Positions 19,382 through 31,000 of a stretch of DNA of 41,924 nucleotides are shown here, in pieces. A program made the position numbers and the translations under genes. Source of the stretch: Caulobacteraceae bacterium (GTDB taxonomy: Bacteria; Pseudomonadota; Alphaproteobacteria; Caulobacterales; Caulobacteraceae); NCBI GenBank assembly GCA_027487945.1, contig JAIYCQ010000005.1, positions 1 to 41,924 of the forward strand. Direction: 5' to 3'. Under the pieces are notes generated by a model. It worked only from the letters and a program-made list of their open reading frames with translations. It was not told where the DNA came from and made no database searches. How positions within the stretch are numbered: the first letter of the stretch is position 1; each line of letters opens with the position of its first letter.

Positions 19382-19933
19382 ATGAGCTTCGACGCAAAAC
19401 GCGCCGCCAGACTGGCGCTTATCCTGGCCGCGACCGCCTCGATGGCGGCCTGCGCCTCGACGAAGCCCCTGCCCGAGCCGGGCCCGGGCCCCGGCACGCC
19501 TCCCGGCCCCGGCACGGGCTACAAGCCCGCGCCCGGCGGCGGCGCGGTCGACACCCGCGCGATCCCCGGATCGGCGCAGGACTTCGTGATCAACGTCGGC
19601 GACTTCGTCTACTTCGACCTCGACAGCTACGACATCCGCTCCGACGCCATGTCGGTGCTGGACGCCCAGGCCGCCTGGCTGATGCGCTACCCGGCGGTGC
19701 AGATCCGTGTCGAGGGCAACTGCGACGAACGCGGCACCCGCGAGTACAACCTCGCCCTGGGCGCCCGCCGCGCCAACGCCGTTCGTGACTACCTGGTCAG
19801 CCGCGGCGTCTCGTCGGCCCGCATCGCCACCCTGTCCTGGGGCAAGGAACGGCCGGTCGATCCGGGCGCGGGTGAGGAAGCCTGGTCGCGTAACCGCAAC
19901 GGCCACACCGTGATCATCGCCGGCGCCCGCTAG
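19382..19933 (+). CDS. pal: Peptidoglycan-associated lipoprotein Pal
   Basis: Pal anchors the outer membrane to peptidoglycan and cycles with TolB and TolA. The 183-aa precursor has a lipoprotein signal ending SMAAC, with Cys24 the acylated residue. A Gly/Pro-rich linker follows (PEPGPGPGTPPGPGTG). The OmpA-like domain (about 70-183) has VYFDLDSYDIRSDAMSVLD, IRVEGNCDERGTREYNLALG and RANAVRDYLVSRGV, holding the meso-diaminopimelate-binding Asp and Arg. AAGGAGG (19367-19373) lies 8 bases upstream, the strongest ribosome-binding site in the cluster, fitting an abundant lipoprotein. A hairpin with a T-rich tail follows the stop. Confidence 0.97.
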   Translation: MSFDAKRAARLALILAATASMAACASTKPLPEPGPGPGTPPGPGTGYKPAPGGGAVDTRAIPGSAQDFVINVGDFVYFDLDSYDIRSDAMSVLDAQAAWLMRYPAVQIRVEGNCDERGTREYNLALGARRANAVRDYLVSRGVSSARIATLSWGKERPVDPGAGEEAWSRNRNGHTVIIAGAR

Positions 19934-19958
19934 GGCCCGGACGATCGCAAGCCAGCGG

Positions 19959-19994
19959 GAGGGGATCGCGTCGCGCGGTCCCCTCTTTGCTTTC
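19959..19994 (+). terminator. Rho-independent terminator after pal
   Basis: GAGGGGATCGCG (19959-19970) pairs with CGCGGTCCCCTC (19974-19985), a 12-bp stem with one G-U pair and a 3-base loop, followed by TTTGCTTTC. It lies 25 bases after the pal stop and 66 before cpoB, so cpoB may rely on read-through or its own promoter. Confidence 0.75.
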
Positions 19995-20060
19995 GGCCCA
20001 TTGTCTGTTCGCGGCCGCTGGCCGTATTTTCGTCGCTCACCTCACCGCATCATCGAGCCC

Positions 20061-20903
20061 ATGACGCGCAAGATCCTGATCGCCTCCTCCCTGGCCCTGT
20101 CCGTCGCCCTCGCCGGCGGCGCGGCCTGGTCGCAGACCCCCATGCCCGACCCGCTGGACGACCGCTCGGTCAAGCGGCTCGAGAAGATGGAAAAGGTCGT
20201 TCGTGAGCTGCGCTCGATCGTCTTCCAGGGTCGCGACAGCGGCAAACCCGTCGTTGTCCAGCCGGCCGAGACCGAGGGGCAGCTTCAGGGCCTGGCCCAG
20301 CGGATCGTCGATCTGGAAGAGACCCTGACCGCGCTCAACCGTCAGAACGAGGCCTCGACCTTCGAGCTGGACCAGACCCGGCGGGCGCTGGCGGAGGCCC
20401 AGGCCGCCAACCGCGCCCTGGCCGATCGGCTCGCCGCGCTGGAAGCCCGCACCGGCAAGATCGAGGCGGACGCCCAGGCGCTGGCCGAGGAGGAGGCCGT
20501 GGCCGAGACGGCGGGCGACCCCGACACCGAGTTCGCCGCCGCTCGCAAGCTGATGCTCGACGGCGACTATGACGCCGCCTACGTCGCCTTCGACCGGTTC
20601 GTGAAACTGCACGGCGACAGCCCCAAGGGGCCCGAGGGTCGCTACTGGCTGGGCAAGACCCTGTCGGTGCGCGGCGACCACGGCGGCGCGGCCGGCGCCT
20701 ACATCGGCGCCATTCGCGGCTGGCCCAAGACGACCTGGGCGCCCGACGCGGTGCTGGAGCTGTCGCGCTCGCTGCTCGCCCTCAAGAAGCCGACTGACGC
20801 CTGCCAGACCCTGGACGAGCTTGTCCGCCGCTATCCGAAGGCGCCGGCGGGCGTCCTCAGCAGGGCCGCCACGGCCCGCGTGCAGGCGAAGTGCGCGGCC
20901 TAG
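20061..20903 (+). CDS. cpoB: Periplasmic Tol-Pal coordinator CpoB (YbgF)
   Basis: CpoB links peptidoglycan synthesis with Tol-driven constriction in enteric bacteria. The 280-aa precursor has a Sec signal (ILIASSLALSVALAGGAAWS, cleavage near residue 25), a long coiled coil (about 35-150: VDLEETLTALNRQNE, RRALAEAQAANRALADRLAALEAR), and C-terminal TPR repeats starting at FAAARKLMLDGDYDAAYVAF and GRYWLGKTLSVRGDHGGAAG. The coiled coil is longer than in enteric YbgF, so trimerisation may be more extensive. ATG 20061 was chosen for the signal peptide; ATG-less extensions upstream lack sense. Its 3' end overlaps tilS by 13 bases. Confidence 0.9.
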   Translation: MTRKILIASSLALSVALAGGAAWSQTPMPDPLDDRSVKRLEKMEKVVRELRSIVFQGRDSGKPVVVQPAETEGQLQGLAQRIVDLEETLTALNRQNEASTFELDQTRRALAEAQAANRALADRLAALEARTGKIEADAQALAEEEAVAETAGDPDTEFAAARKLMLDGDYDAAYVAFDRFVKLHGDSPKGPEGRYWLGKTLSVRGDHGGAAGAYIGAIRGWPKTTWAPDAVLELSRSLLALKKPTDACQTLDELVRRYPKAPAGVLSRAATARVQAKCAA

Positions 20904-22180
20904 ACGCCGCTCTCGGACGCAGACTGCGGAGCCACATCACCGCGCCTCTGGCGGTCGCCTTTTCGGGGGGCGGCGACAGTCTGGCGCTGCTTCTGGCCAC
21001 CAAGGCCTGGGCCGACGGCAACGGCCGGCGGCTGCTGGCGCTCACCGTCGACCATGGCCTGAACCCCGACAGCGAAGTCTGGACCCGCCGGTGCGGCGCA
21101 GTCGCCGAACGGCTCGGCGTCGCCTTCCGCGCCGTCAGATGGGAGGGCGCAAAGCCCGCGACCGGCCTGCCCGCCGCCGCCCGCGCCGCCCGCCACGCCC
21201 TGCTGGCCGACGCCGCCCGCGCGGGCGGCGCCCGGGTCATCCTGATGGGCCACACCGCCGACGACCGGATCGAGGCCGCCGCCATGCGGGCCGAGGGCTC
21301 CAGCGTCTCCGACCCGGCAGAGTGGGCGCCCTCGCCCGCCTGGCCGCAGGGGCGGGGCGTCTTCCTGCTGCGCCCGATGCTGTCGTTGCGCCGCGCCGAC
21401 ATCCGCGACTGGCTTCGGGCGCGCGGCGAGCCCTGGATCGACGACCCGGCCAACGAGGATCAAAGGTTCGCGAGGGCCAGGGCCCGCTCAACTCTGTCCT
21501 CTCCCGACGGGAGAGGGGGACCATCCGGAGGATGGTGGAGAGGGTTGCCGCCCGGCGTGTCGGAAGCTTCGGACTCCGAGGCCATGTCACCCCTTCCGCC
21601 GCCCTGCACCGACTCCTCTCTACCACGGTGCGCGTGGTCGTCCTCCCCGGCAAGCTGGGGGGGATTGTCGCTGCCCATCAAAGCCCCTGCCGCCCATGTC
21701 GCCGCCGCCTGCCTCTGCGTCGCCGGGACGTCGCGGCCCCCGCGCGGGGAGCGGCTGGAGCGCCTCGTGTCCCGCATCCGGTCGGGCGAAACCTTCACCG
21801 CCACCCTGGCCGGGGCCCGCATCGTCTCCGACGGCGAGACCGCCGCCTTCACCCGGGACCCCGGTCGCGCCGGCCTGCCCGAGACGACGATGGAGCCGCA
21901 CCGACCCGTGGTCTGGGACGGCCGGTTCGAGATCGAAGCCGACATCCCCGGAACCGTCCGAGCCCTCGGCGGCCTGTCCCGGCAGCTGCCGAAGACACAG
22001 CAGACGGCCCTCCGCGCGGCGCCCGTCGCCCTCCGTCCCACGCTGCCGGTGATGGTGTCCCGGGACGGCGCCGTCTCTTGCCCGATCCTTGCAGATCATC
22101 CTTCGGTTCGCGCCGCGGCGCTGGTTCTGCCCCGTTTCGAGGCGTCCACCGGCCTTGTTGACGTCGAACCCGCCGTGTGA
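20891..22180 (+). CDS. tilS: tRNA(Ile)-lysidine synthetase TilS with in-frame repeat insertion
   Basis: TilS modifies C34 of tRNA-Ile(CAU) to lysidine so that it reads AUA. The 429-aa protein begins with the PP-loop ATPase motif AVAFSGGGDSLALLLA, then LTVDHGLNPDSEVW, GHTADDRIEAAAMR and the boundary DDPANEDQRFARARAR. From about residue 200 to 262 the sequence turns into low-complexity Ser/Pro/Gly/Trp text derived from a palindromic repeat, after which ordinary TilS-like sequence resumes (AAACLCVAGTSRPPRGERLERL). The frame stays open throughout. GTG 20891 overlaps the cpoB end. TilS is usually essential, so the product is presumably functional, or the insert is a tolerated loop. Confidence 0.85.
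   Translation: MRGLDAALGRRLRSHITAPLAVAFSGGGDSLALLLATKAWADGNGRRLLALTVDHGLNPDSEVWTRRCGAVAERLGVAFRAVRWEGAKPATGLPAAARAARHALLADAARAGGARVILMGHTADDRIEAAAMRAEGSSVSDPAEWAPSPAWPQGRGVFLLRPMLSLRRADIRDWLRARGEPWIDDPANEDQRFARARARSTLSSPDGRGGPSGGWWRGLPPGVSEASDSEAMSPLPPPCTDSSLPRCAWSSSPASWGGLSLPIKAPAAHVAAACLCVAGTSRPPRGERLERLVSRIRSGETFTATLAGARIVSDGETAAFTRDPGRAGLPETTMEPHRPVVWDGRFEIEADIPGTVRALGGLSRQLPKTQQTALRAAPVALRPTLPVMVSRDGAVSCPILADHPSVRAAALVLPRFEASTGLVDVEPAV
21490..21675. repeat. Palindromic repeat (family D) inside tilS
   Basis: About 186 bases of stacked palindromes: CCTCTCCC/GGGAGAGG (near 21499-21517), ACCATCC/GGATGGT (21520-21536), ACCACG/CGTGGT (near 21625-21645) and TCCTCCCC with a G-run (21648-21664). 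It resembles the intergenic elements of this genome far more than coding DNA, yet adds 62 codons without a stop or shift. Boundaries are approximate. Confidence 0.75.
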
Positions 22181-22257
22181 CGAATGGCGCGCATGGCGAA
22201 ACCGGCCCTGCCGCCCTATGTTCTCAAGGGTGATTGGCACAGGAAGAGTTTGAGCGA

Positions 22258-24162
<1,905 letters not shown>

Positions 24163-24165
24163 GCT

Positions 24166-24612
24166 TCAGAGCGACTTCAGGTACGACAGCAGGGGCTGGG
24201 CGTGAGCCCAGCCCCAATGCGTATCGAAGCCGAAGCGCCATTCCCACTGGGCCAGCACCGGCTTGCCGGCGTCGGCAATGACCAGGCTCTGTTCAAGCTC
24301 CAGCGCCAGTTCAGCGAGGTCGATCGCCCCCAGCCCGTAGAGATCGTCCGGCATCGGATACAGCTGCGCCAATGCCGGAAACCGGCGCACGGCGTGCCCG
24401 CCCCAGTATTCCTCGTCGTGGACATCGGGTTCGTGTTCTTCGTCCGTATCCAGCGACGGCAGCGGCGTGGCCTCGGCGACGGCGATCAGGCCTGCTAGAC
24501 GTTCGGCAAGGTCATGGATCGACCCTTCGCCGTCGGCCTCCAGAAAGCTGAGGAAGTCCCGGCTGGCTTCGATCCAGGATGACGGCATGGTGGAGGCGGG
24601 AATCGGCGACAT
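24166..24612 (-). CDS. DUF5063 family protein
   Basis: An acidic soluble protein of about 148 aa. The C-terminal half, PDDLYGLGAIDLAELALELE and then VLAQWEWRFGFDTHWGWAHA, matches my recollection of the DUF5063 pattern (DL..IY.DL..., W.W.F..HWG.H). No catalytic motif is recognised and function is unknown. The start is uncertain: ATG 24612 shares the CATG tetramer with the folP start, ATG 24588 is an alternative giving MPSSWIEASRDFLSFLE, and further in-frame starts at 24636 and 24654 run into folP. It ends 3 bases after the convergent ftsH stop. Codon pattern is ordinary for the genome. Confidence 0.65.
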   Translation of the reverse strand: MSPIPASTMPSSWIEASRDFLSFLEADGEGSIHDLAERLAGLIAVAEATPLPSLDTDEEHEPDVHDEEYWGGHAVRRFPALAQLYPMPDDLYGLGAIDLAELALELEQSLVIADAGKPVLAQWEWRFGFDTHWGWAHAQPLLSYLKSL

Positions 24613-25417
24613 GAGCGGCAGTTGTCCCCTCGTCATGGGGATCGTCAACGTCACACCCGACAGCTTCTCCGACGGCGGACGCTACCTCGGCCATGACGCG
24701 GCCCTGGCCCATGCCCGCCGCCTGATCGCCGAGGGCGCCGACATCCTCGACATCGGCGGCGAGTCGACCCGGCCGGGCGCGCAGCCCGTCGACGAAGCCG
24801 AGGAGATCGCCCGCACCGTCCCGCTGATCGCCGCGATCCGGGCGGAGAGCGCCATCCCGATCTCCATCGACACCATGAAGCCCGCCGTGGCCCGCGCCGC
24901 CGTGGCGGCGGGCGCCACGCTCTGGAACGACGTCGCCGCCCTGCGGTTCTCGCCGGACGCCCCGGCTGTCGCCGCAGAGCTCGGCTGCGAGATCGTGCTG
25001 ATGCACATGCTGGGCGAGCCGCGCACCATGCAGGACGCCCCGCGCTACGACGACGTGGTCGCCGAGGTGGAGGCCTTCCTGCTGGCCCGCGCCGATGTGG
25101 CGCAGGCCGCCGGCGTGGCGCGGGAGAAGATCTGGCTCGATCCCGGCATCGGCTTCGGCAAGACGCTGGACCACAACCTGGCCCTTCTCGCCGCCCTGCC
25201 CCGCCTGTGTGGCCATGGCTACAGCGTCCTGCTCGGCGCCAGCCGCAAGCGCTTCATCGCCGCGCTGGACCCTTTGGCGACAGACGCCGACGACCGCCTC
25301 GGCGGCTCCGTCGCCGCCGCCCTGCACGGCGCCCGGTCCGGCGTTGCGGCGGTGCGGGTCCACGACGTGCGGGAAACGGTGCAGGCGCTGGCGGTTGAGG
25401 CGGCGATCAGGGGCTAG
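24611..25417 (+). CDS. folP: Dihydropteroate synthase
   Basis: Condenses p-aminobenzoate with dihydropterin pyrophosphate in folate synthesis; it is the sulfonamide target. The 268-aa TIM barrel shows LVMGIVNVTPDSFSDGGRY (pABA loop), ILDIGGESTRPGAQPV (second loop), ISIDTMKPAVARAA, EIVLMHMLGEPRTMQ, IWLDPGIGFGKTLDHN, LLGASRKRFIAAL and AVRVHDV, all family motifs. ATG 24611 starts close to the barrel. It is divergent and start-overlapping with the DUF5063 gene, so its promoter lies inside that gene. It lies 62 bases before thiD. Confidence 0.96.
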   Translation: MSGSCPLVMGIVNVTPDSFSDGGRYLGHDAALAHARRLIAEGADILDIGGESTRPGAQPVDEAEEIARTVPLIAAIRAESAIPISIDTMKPAVARAAVAAGATLWNDVAALRFSPDAPAVAAELGCEIVLMHMLGEPRTMQDAPRYDDVVAEVEAFLLARADVAQAAGVAREKIWLDPGIGFGKTLDHNLALLAALPRLCGHGYSVLLGASRKRFIAALDPLATDADDRLGGSVAAALHGARSGVAAVRVHDVRETVQALAVEAAIRG

Positions 25418-25430
25418 CAACCGCTCCCCT

Positions 25431-25444
25431 GTGTCCCGGGACAC
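25431..25444. promoter_or_regulatory. 14-base perfect palindrome before thiD
   Basis: GTGTCCCGGGACAC lies between the folP stop and thiD start, 35 bases before the ATG. It is a perfect, loop-less dyad that could be an operator; no known consensus is claimed. Confidence 0.35.
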
Positions 25445-25479
25445 TTCGCGAACCTGCGCCCTGCGGCTACAACGCCCTC

Positions 25480-26307
25480 ATGCCCTCCCCCGATTCCTCC
25501 GCCCCCGTCTTCCGCGGCCGTGTCCTGATCATCGCCGGGTCCGACAGCGGCGGCGGGGCGGGCATCCAGGCCGACATCAAGACGGTCACCGCCCTGGGCG
25601 GCTACGCGGCGACGGCGATCACCGCCATCACAGTGCAGAACACCCTGGGCGTCACCGGCGTCCACGCCGTCCCGCTGGACATCATCGAGGCCCAGGCTCG
25701 CGCCGTGCTGGACGACATCGGCGCCGACGCCATCAAGACCGGCATGCTGGGCGACATCGCGACCGTGGAGCGGGTGGCGGCCATCCTCGACTCCGCGCCG
25801 GGCGTCGCCGCGGTGATCGACCCCGTCATGGTGGCCAAGGGCGGGGCCTCGCTGCTGGCGGCCCGGGCCGTCGAGGCGGTTCGTGAGCTGATGATCCCCC
25901 GGGCCGCCCTGCTGACGCCCAATGCCCCGGAGGCCGAGGCCCTGACGGGCCTGACCGTGCAGACCACGGACGACCTGCGCCGGGCGGCCGAGATCCTGCT
26001 GGGTTTCGGCGCCAGGGCGGTGCTGATGAAGGGCGGCCATATCGCGGGCGAGCGGCTGACCGATCTGTTGATCACCCCGGACGGCGAGACGGCCTTCGAG
26101 GGCGAGCGGATCGAGACCCGCCACACCCACGGCACCGGCTGCACCCTGGCCAGCGCCTGCGCCGCGGGTCTGGCCCAGGGCCTGCCGCTCACCCAGGCCG
26201 TGGCGCGGGCCTGGTCCTATGTGCATGAGGCCATGTTGCGCGCGCCGGGCCTGGGCGCGGGCCACGGGCCGCTCGACCACGGATGGACGCTGAGGGGACG
26301 AGGATGA
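25480..26307 (+). CDS. thiD: Hydroxymethylpyrimidine/phosphomethylpyrimidine kinase
   Basis: ThiD phosphorylates HMP twice to give HMP-PP for thiamine synthesis. The 275-aa ribokinase-fold protein shows IAGSDSGGGAGIQADIKT, YAATAITAITVQNTLGV, DAIKTGMLGDIATVE, VIDPVMVAKGG, LTPNAPEAEALTG, VLMKGGHIAG and THGTGCTLASACAA, which covers the anion hole and catalytic region. No TPP riboswitch was recognised upstream. The stop overlaps the next ATG by 4 bases. Related pyridoxal kinases share the fold, but the motifs fit ThiD best. Confidence 0.94.
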   Translation: MPSPDSSAPVFRGRVLIIAGSDSGGGAGIQADIKTVTALGGYAATAITAITVQNTLGVTGVHAVPLDIIEAQARAVLDDIGADAIKTGMLGDIATVERVAAILDSAPGVAAVIDPVMVAKGGASLLAARAVEAVRELMIPRAALLTPNAPEAEALTGLTVQTTDDLRRAAEILLGFGARAVLMKGGHIAGERLTDLLITPDGETAFEGERIETRHTHGTGCTLASACAAGLAQGLPLTQAVARAWSYVHEAMLRAPGLGAGHGPLDHGWTLRGRG

Positions 26308-26882
26308 GCGAGACGCTGGAACAGAGGCTGGAGGCGATCGTCCGGGGCTCGGACTCGCTGATGACCGTGCTGCGGCTGACCCGCGATCTGGACCTGCCCG
26401 ACTGGCTGATCGTCTCGGGCGCGGTCTACCAGCGGGTCTGGAACCACCTGACCGGCCGCGATCCCGACTACGGGATCAAGGACTACGACATCGCCTATTT
26501 CGACGCCTCCGACATCAGCTACGAGGCCGAGGACGTCCACATCAAGCGCGTCATGGCCGGGTTTCCACCGCCCTTCGACCAGCAGGCCGAGGTGCGCAAC
26601 CAGGCCCGCGTCCACATCTGGTTCCACGATCATTTCGGCGAGCCCTATGAGCCGCTGACCTGCAGCGCCGAAGCGCTGGGCCGGTTCGTCGCCCCCTGCT
26701 TCGGCGTCGGCGTCCGGCTGGAGGCCGATGACCGCCTGACCATCGAAGCGCCCTTCGGGCTGGACGACCTGTTCGCCATGACCATCCGGCCCAATCCGCA
26801 TCGTCAGCGGGCGAACGGGTGGGACAAGGTCATCGCCTCGGCCCGCGGACGCTGGCCGGAGGTTAGGGTGGTGGAGGGGTAG
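26304..26882 (+). CDS. Nucleotidyltransferase family protein (DUF925/NTP_transf_6 type)
   Basis: A 192-aa protein with WLIVSGAVYQRVWNHLTGRD, GIKDYDIAYFDASDISYEAE (the paired Asp residues of a minimal nucleotidyltransferase active site), VRNQARVHIWFHDHFGEPYE and TIEAPFGLDDLFAMTIRPNP. The set matches the family once called DUF925. Substrate unknown. ATG 26304 overlaps the thiD stop (ATGA), implying translational coupling with thiamine-pathway thiD, which may be only a convenience of operon layout. A family A repeat follows the stop immediately. Confidence 0.8.
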   Translation: MSETLEQRLEAIVRGSDSLMTVLRLTRDLDLPDWLIVSGAVYQRVWNHLTGRDPDYGIKDYDIAYFDASDISYEAEDVHIKRVMAGFPPPFDQQAEVRNQARVHIWFHDHFGEPYEPLTCSAEALGRFVAPCFGVGVRLEADDRLTIEAPFGLDDLFAMTIRPNPHRQRANGWDKVIASARGRWPEVRVVEG

Positions 26883-26909
26883 GGATCATGCACTTCAGTG
26901 CATGTCCCC
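26882..26909. repeat. Repeat family A, degenerate copy
   Basis: A perfect 18-base core (CATGCAC, loop TTCA, GTGCATG at 26887-26904) with one outer arm (TCCCC) kept and the other decayed to GGGAT. It begins at the stop codon of the nucleotidyltransferase gene. Confidence 0.8.
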
Positions 26910-26930
26910 GGCAGCTTCGCGCGCTCGCCC

Positions 26931-27034
26931 TGCGTGCTTCGACAGGCGCCTGCGGCGCTGCTCAGCATGACGTGGTGAGGAGCGTTCCGACCACGTCATC
27001 CTGAGCAGCCGCGACGCGGCGTGTCGAAGGACGC
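26931..27034. repeat. Repeat family B, inverted pair
   Basis: An inverted copy (26931-26971, with internal deletions) and a direct copy (26995-27034, ending GTGTCGAAGGACGCA) lie between two convergent genes. With the family A copy just upstream they make up almost the whole 158-base gap. Confidence 0.85.
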
Positions 27035-27040
27035 ACGGGC

Positions 27041-27502
27041 TCACCGTCCCGCGTGCAGCCGGCGGTAATCGTCGATCTCGCGCTTGAGGCGTCGGGCGCC
27101 GCCGTCGCCGAACACGCACAGCACACGCCGGCCGATGACGCCGCCGACGGCCGACTCGATGCGGCCGCCGCCGCTGTAGGCGAAGCGCAGCGTCGAGGGT
27201 GAAACCAGATCCAGGCCCGGCGCGCCGTCGACCGCGATCTCGCCCATACGATCCCACTCGAACCGCTCAGTCCTGCCAAGCGTGTGATGGACCAGCGCGG
27301 TCGGCGTCAGCTCCAGACGCCACCGCCGTCGGCCAAAGCTCCACAGCAGGCCTGTGGCCGCGAACGGCAGCCCGCCGACCCAGGCGAGGGTCAGCGGACT
27401 GTCCTGCCAGTCGTTCCAGTTCACCGCCAGTGACAGGGCGAGCAGCACCCAGATCGGCGTGAACAGCCCGAGCAGCTTGCCGGCGTTGAGTTCGAGCGTC
27501 AT
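27041..27502 (-). CDS. Small membrane protein with PH-like cytoplasmic domain, function unknown
   Basis: A 153-aa protein not recognised as a named family. Two N-terminal membrane segments are visible (about 8-28, [20 protein letters not shown], and 36-54, [19 protein letters not shown]), followed by a beta-rich segment ([39 protein letters not shown]) resembling bacterial PH-type domains, and a basic tail. ATG 27502 is the only start placing the first helix near the N-terminus. It is divergent from the PhzF-like gene across 43 bases. Confidence 0.65.
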   Translation of the reverse strand: MTLELNAGKLLGLFTPIWVLLALSLAVNWNDWQDSPLTLAWVGGLPFAATGLLWSFGRRRWRLELTPTALVHHTLGRTERFEWDRMGEIAVDGAPGLDLVSPSTLRFAYSGGGRIESAVGGVIGRRVLCVFGDGGARRLKREIDDYRRLHAGR

Positions 27503-27545
27503 GACCACCACTTTTGGCGATCCTGTTATCCGAGGAGTTTCCCCG

Positions 27546-28358
27546 TTGCGCCAGTGGACCGTAGACGCTTTCGCCACCGCACCTTTCCGCGGCAACCCGG
27601 CCTGTGTGACCGAGCCGCAGGCGGCCTGGCGCGATGACGCCTGGATGCAGGCCCTGGCGGCCGAGAACAACCAGGCCGAGACGGCCTATCTGCTGACGAC
27701 CGACGACCCCGCCCGCTTCGGCCTCCGCTGGTTCACCCCGACGCTGGAGGTGCCGCTGTGCGGCCACGCCACCCTCGCGGCGGCCCATGTGCTGTTCGTC
27801 GAGCTCGGGCTCGAGGCCGAGGCGGTGACCTTTGACACGAAGTCAGGGCCGCTGGTCGTCCGGCGAAACGGCGCCGGCTACGAAATGGACTTCCCGGCCA
27901 ATACGCCGAGGCAGACGCCCGCGCCCGAGGGGCTGGCGGCGGCGCTCGGGGCGACGCCGTCCGAGGTCTGGGCCGGGGCCTACCTGGTCGCGGTGTTCGA
28001 GGACGAGGCGGCCATCCGCGCCCTGAAGCCCGATCTGGCGGCGCTGGAAAAGATCGCCGGCGAGGCGACCGGCGGCCGCGGCAACCTGTCGGCGGCGGCC
28101 CTGGCGGACTCCGGCGCGCCCTACGACGTCGTCAGCCGCTTCTTCGCACCCGGCTCGGGCATCCCGGAGGACCCGGCGACCGGTTCGGCCCACTGCATCC
28201 TGTCGCCGCTGTGGTCGGCGAAGCTGAAGCGCACCGTCCTGACCTTCCATCAGGCCTACCCGGGCCGGGGCGGGGACCTGGAGTGCGAGCTGCGCGGCGA
28301 CCGGGTGCTGCTGCGCGGCGAAGCCGTCACCGTGGTCGAGAGCCGGCTGCGGCTGTGA
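27546..28358 (+). CDS. PhzF family isomerase/epimerase
   Basis: A 270-aa diaminopimelate-epimerase-fold protein. It shows [30 protein letters not shown] with the family's catalytic Glu, [24 protein letters not shown] and [13 protein letters not shown] near the C-terminus. PhzF itself isomerises a phenazine precursor, but no phenazine genes are nearby, so the substrate is unknown. I chose TTG at 27546: GAGGAG at 27532-27537 lies 8 bases before it and the product then begins at the conserved MRQWTVDAF. An in-frame ATG at 27501 would add 15 unconserved residues and overlap the divergent gene's start codon. A strong hairpin follows. Confidence 0.88.
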   Translation: MRQWTVDAFATAPFRGNPACVTEPQAAWRDDAWMQALAAENNQAETAYLLTTDDPARFGLRWFTPTLEVPLCGHATLAAAHVLFVELGLEAEAVTFDTKSGPLVVRRNGAGYEMDFPANTPRQTPAPEGLAAALGATPSEVWAGAYLVAVFEDEAAIRALKPDLAALEKIAGEATGGRGNLSAAALADSGAPYDVVSRFFAPGSGIPEDPATGSAHCILSPLWSAKLKRTVLTFHQAYPGRGGDLECELRGDRVLLRGEAVTVVESRLRL

Positions 28359-28366
28359 CGAACGAA

Positions 28367-28396
28367 AGCGCCCCCGCCGGGGAGGGCGGGGGCGCT
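28367..28396. terminator. Bidirectional terminator hairpin
   Basis: AGCGCCCCCGCC (28367-28378) and GGCGGGGGCGCT (28385-28396) form a perfect 12-bp stem with a 6-base loop, between the convergent PhzF-like gene and the small exported protein gene. T-tracts are short on both sides. Confidence 0.75.
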
Positions 28397-28419
28397 CGTC
28401 GCGTCAGTGGCCAGGGGGA

Positions 28420-28845
28420 CTACCAGCGACGCGGGTCGTGCGGGAAGCGGTCGACGCGGTCAGGACGGCCGTCGCGATCGCTGTCGTAGGCGGCGCCGGG
28501 GCCGTAGCCGCCGCCGTACCCGGGGTGGCGGTCATCGCGGTCATGGCGCTCGAAGCGGATCTTGCGGCTCAGGGCGTCGAAGCGACGGTCGAGATCGGCG
28601 CGCTCCCAGCCCTGCAGGCCGCCCGTATGACGGTAGCGGACTTCCAGCTGGCTGATCTGGCGGAACTCGGTCCGCAGGCGGGCGGCCTCGAAGCGGGTCA
28701 GCTGGCCGTTGCGGACGCCCTGGTCGATCCGACGGTCCAGCTGGGCCTGGCGCTGGTTGATGTCCTGCCACGGGGCGGCCATCGCGGGGGCCGCGGCCGC
28801 CGTCAGCGCCGAGACCGCCAGGACGGAGATCAGGATCTTTTTCAT
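28420..28845 (-). CDS. Small exported protein with calcium-binding-like tail
   Basis: A 141-aa precursor with a clear Sec signal (KKILISVLAVSALTAAAAPAMA, cleavage near residue 23). The mature part is helical and rich in Arg, Gln and Asp (DINQRQAQLDRRIDQGVRNG, LTRFEAARLRTEFRQISQLE), then a Gly/Tyr-rich stretch and a tail DSDRDGRPDRVDRFPHDP resembling an EF-hand or thrombospondin type 3 loop. Function unknown; probably periplasmic. The alternative start at 28866 adds 7 residues before the signal. It lies downstream of the hybrid kinase gene on the same strand. Confidence 0.75.
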   Translation of the reverse strand: MKKILISVLAVSALTAAAAPAMAAPWQDINQRQAQLDRRIDQGVRNGQLTRFEAARLRTEFRQISQLEVRYRHTGGLQGWERADLDRRFDALSRKIRFERHDRDDRHPGYGGGYGPGAAYDSDRDGRPDRVDRFPHDPRRW

Positions 28846-28904
28846 GGTTCGGTTCCTCTTCGCCAACGCCAGTTCCTGCGGCGTTGAAGAGAGAAGAACA
28901 CTCT

Positions 28905-28920
28905 GAACCTGAAACGGTTC
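28905..28920. promoter_or_regulatory. Inverted repeat upstream of the small exported protein gene
   Basis: GAACC-N6-GGTTC lies 60 bases before the ATG at 28845, in the 127-base gap after the hybrid kinase gene. It has the form of an operator; no regulator is assigned. Confidence 0.35.
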
Positions 28921-28972
28921 TGAGCGGCCCGTTATGTTCTGTTCAGGTAGATGACCGCCCGGCGTGGCGGGC

Positions 28973-30853
<1,881 letters not shown>

Positions 30854-30922
30854 CTGTCCGAAAAGCAGCCCGTGACGGCCCGTTATCGCGCAATTCTCCT
30901 AACGCTTCGCTTCCGCGACGAT

Positions 30923-30966
30923 TTAACCCTCTGTTTACCTAGTCGCGGCTTAAGGTTTCGTTTACC
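30923..30966. promoter_or_regulatory. Two tandem CtrA-like boxes (TTAA-N7-TTTACC)
   Basis: Box 1 is 30923-30939 and box 2 is 30950-30966; both read TTAA, seven bases, TTTACC, and begin 27 bases apart. CtrA of Caulobacterales recognises TTAA-N7-TTAA(C); each box has one mismatch. They lie between the divergent hybrid kinase and small protein genes, 35-78 bases before the GTG at 31001. Confidence 0.5.
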
Positions 30967-31000
30967 ATGCACTCGCCTGAGGGCTGATGGAGAGTGCAAC

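Noticed and set aside
27500..27503. Shared CATG start of the PH-like and PhzF-like genes
   Set aside because: The PhzF-like gene has a far better TTG start at 27546 with GAGGAG 8 bases upstream and a family-typical N-terminus.
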